A stretch of 64,000 bases of DNA. It comes from Caldalkalibacillus uzonensis. GTDB taxonomy: Bacteria > Bacillota > Bacilli > Caldalkalibacillales > Caldalkalibacillaceae. Position numbers and translations under genes: made by a program. Shown one piece after another: positions 63,419 through 64,000 of this stretch. The notes beneath the pieces are model-generated. The model worked only from the letters and a program-made list of their open reading frames with translations, was not told where the DNA came from and did no database searches. Each line of letters opens with the position of its first letter. Position 1 is the stretch's first letter. The DNA is taken from positions 147,678 through 211,677 of the forward strand of contig NZ_JAUSUQ010000006.1 in assembly GCF_030814135.1 (NCBI RefSeq), written 5' to 3'.

Positions 63419-63442
63419 TTCACAAAAGTCTGGGCGGGAAAG

Positions 63443-63463
63443 CCCACAACGATTAGCTGTGGG
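63443..63463 (+). repeat. Hairpin resembling an IS200/IS605 end
   Basis: CCCACA, 9 bases, TGTGGG, flanked by AAG before and AGGAGG after. The shape recalls the subterminal hairpins of IS200/IS605 elements, but no transposase is present. In the 277-base gap between the dehydrogenase and the IS256-type gene I see nothing else certain; GGGAGGG/CCTTCCC near 63500-63525 may be a weak terminator. Confidence 0.35.
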
Positions 63464-63593
63464 AGGAGGTTAACCTTAATAAAAAAATAGTTTTAAAAGA
63501 GGGAGGGACGTTAGTACGGCCTTCCCCTATATATCGTTCTTTTGTTATTATTGCCTCTATTATTGTTTGGTTATCGCCTTGCTAGATGGCCAC

Positions 63594-64000
63594 AGATGAC
63601 GTACAATATTTTGTGTAAGCACTTGAAAAAATAAAAATAGGTAGGGTATCCTCGGAATTGTCCAGATTCCATAAGAGAAAGGAGTACCCTACCTTATGGT
63701 ATCAAGTGTAACAAATTCCGGAATAGAAAATCAACTAGATAACTTGTTAAGAGCATTTGTTAAAGAAAAACTTGAGCTCATTATGAGAGAGGAGCTTGAA
63801 AACTTTTTAAAGGTCGAAAGACCTAATGAACCTAACTGCAAAAATGGCTATTATCAACGTTCATTAGACACACGTTATGGCAAAATTGAAAACCTTATGG
63901 TTCCCCGTGATCGACGAGGAATGTTTCATACTCAGCTCTTTGAACCTTACCAACGTCGTGATGGTTGGCTAGAAACAGCCATTATCAAAATGTATCAAAG
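63594..64000 (+). mobile_element. Left part of an IS256-family element (cut by window edge)
   Basis: The transposase start lies at 63696. Upstream, TTTTGTGTAAGCAC (about 63610-63623) resembles the inner part of IS256-family terminal repeats. The exact left end near 63594 is an estimate, since the right end is outside the window. Confidence 0.6.
63696..64000 (+). CDS. IS256-family (Mutator-type) transposase, N-terminal part
   Basis: The frame is open from ATG 63696 to the window edge, 101 codons plus two bases. The sequence has the IS256 N-terminal pattern NGYYQRSLDTRYGKIENLMVPRDRRG followed by FEPYQRRDGWLETAIIKMY. The catalytic DDE residues are further on, outside the window. AAAGGAG lies about 10 bases upstream. 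The part seen has no stop codon or frameshift, so it may be intact. Confidence 0.88.
   Translation, partial: MVSSVTNSGIENQLDNLLRAFVKEKLELIMREELENFLKVERPNEPNCKNGYYQRSLDTRYGKIENLMVPRDRRGMFHTQLFEPYQRRDGWLETAIIKMYQ

Overview
The window is a piece of chromosome from an endospore-forming member of the Bacillales. Gene order follows the Bacillus subtilis coaD-ylbJ...ylbQ and mraZ...ftsZ...ileS...lspA regions closely, and many genes are sporulation-specific (ylbJ, rsfA, spoVD, spoVE, spoIIGA, sigE, sigG, an asnO-type asparagine synthetase). I cannot fix the genus from sequence alone; an S-adenosylhomocysteine hydrolase, an acyl-CoA carboxylase operon and a TRAP-TAXI transporter set it apart from B. 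subtilis.

Layout. 1-8.7 kb: coaD (cut by the window edge), ylbJ, ylbK, ylbL, tmcAL, yceD, rpmF, a very glutamine-rich small protein, a crotonase-family enzyme, rsfA and ylbP. 8.9-12.1 kb: a three-gene biotin-dependent acyl-CoA carboxylase operon (biotin carboxylase, 70-residue biotin carrier, carboxyltransferase). 12.2-17 kb: a SurA-like lipoprotein, panE, bshC (bacillithiol) and ahcY. 17.1-35.8 kb: a nearly complete division/cell-wall cluster (mraZ, rsmH, ftsL, pbpB, spoVD, murE, mraY, murD, spoVE, murG, murB, divIB, two DUF881 genes, sbp, ftsA, ftsZ), with a MraZ operator in front and a SigH-type promoter before ftsA. 35.9-40.7 kb: an insertion relative to B. subtilis: asnO, a two-P-loop ATPase and a divergent argS with its own attenuator-like leader. 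41-43.5 kb: spoIIGA-sigE-sigG with a Spo0A-type promoter. 43.7-50.7 kb: ylmC, pgeF, ylmE, ylmG, ylmH, divIVA and T-box-controlled ileS; sepF is missing from its usual place. 50.9-57.1 kb: a small FbpB-like basic protein, a TRAP-TAXI importer (permease and lipoprotein) facing a HemL-like aminotransferase and an RpiR-type regulator. 57.1-61.3 kb: lspA, rluD, rnhB, yraN, comM. 61.3-64 kb: an AT-richer accessory edge with a decayed ISL3-family element, a short-chain dehydrogenase and the start of an IS256-family element.

How the parts work together. The central 25 kb makes the peptidoglycan precursor (murE-mraY-murD-murG-murB), builds the septum (ftsL, pbpB, divIB, ftsA, ftsZ, divIVA) and supplies the sporulation-specific versions (spoVD, spoVE) next to the mother-cell and forespore sigma factors. 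Regulation visible in the DNA includes MraZ repeats, a SigH promoter, Spo0A boxes, a SigF-type promoter before sigG, an Ile T-box, and three places where a promoter is followed within about 50-70 nt by a hairpin terminator (before divIB, before argS, and after ileS).

The least conventional parts are the promoter-terminator leaders, a perfect 22-bp palindrome centred on the rpiR start codon whose core recurs in the divergent TRAP/aminotransferase promoter region, a 20-of-22 palindrome over a probable -10 ahead of the FbpB-like gene, the glutamine-rich protein, and a possibly frameshifted microprotein coupled to the crotonase gene. All functions are read from sequence and remembered family features; no database search was run.
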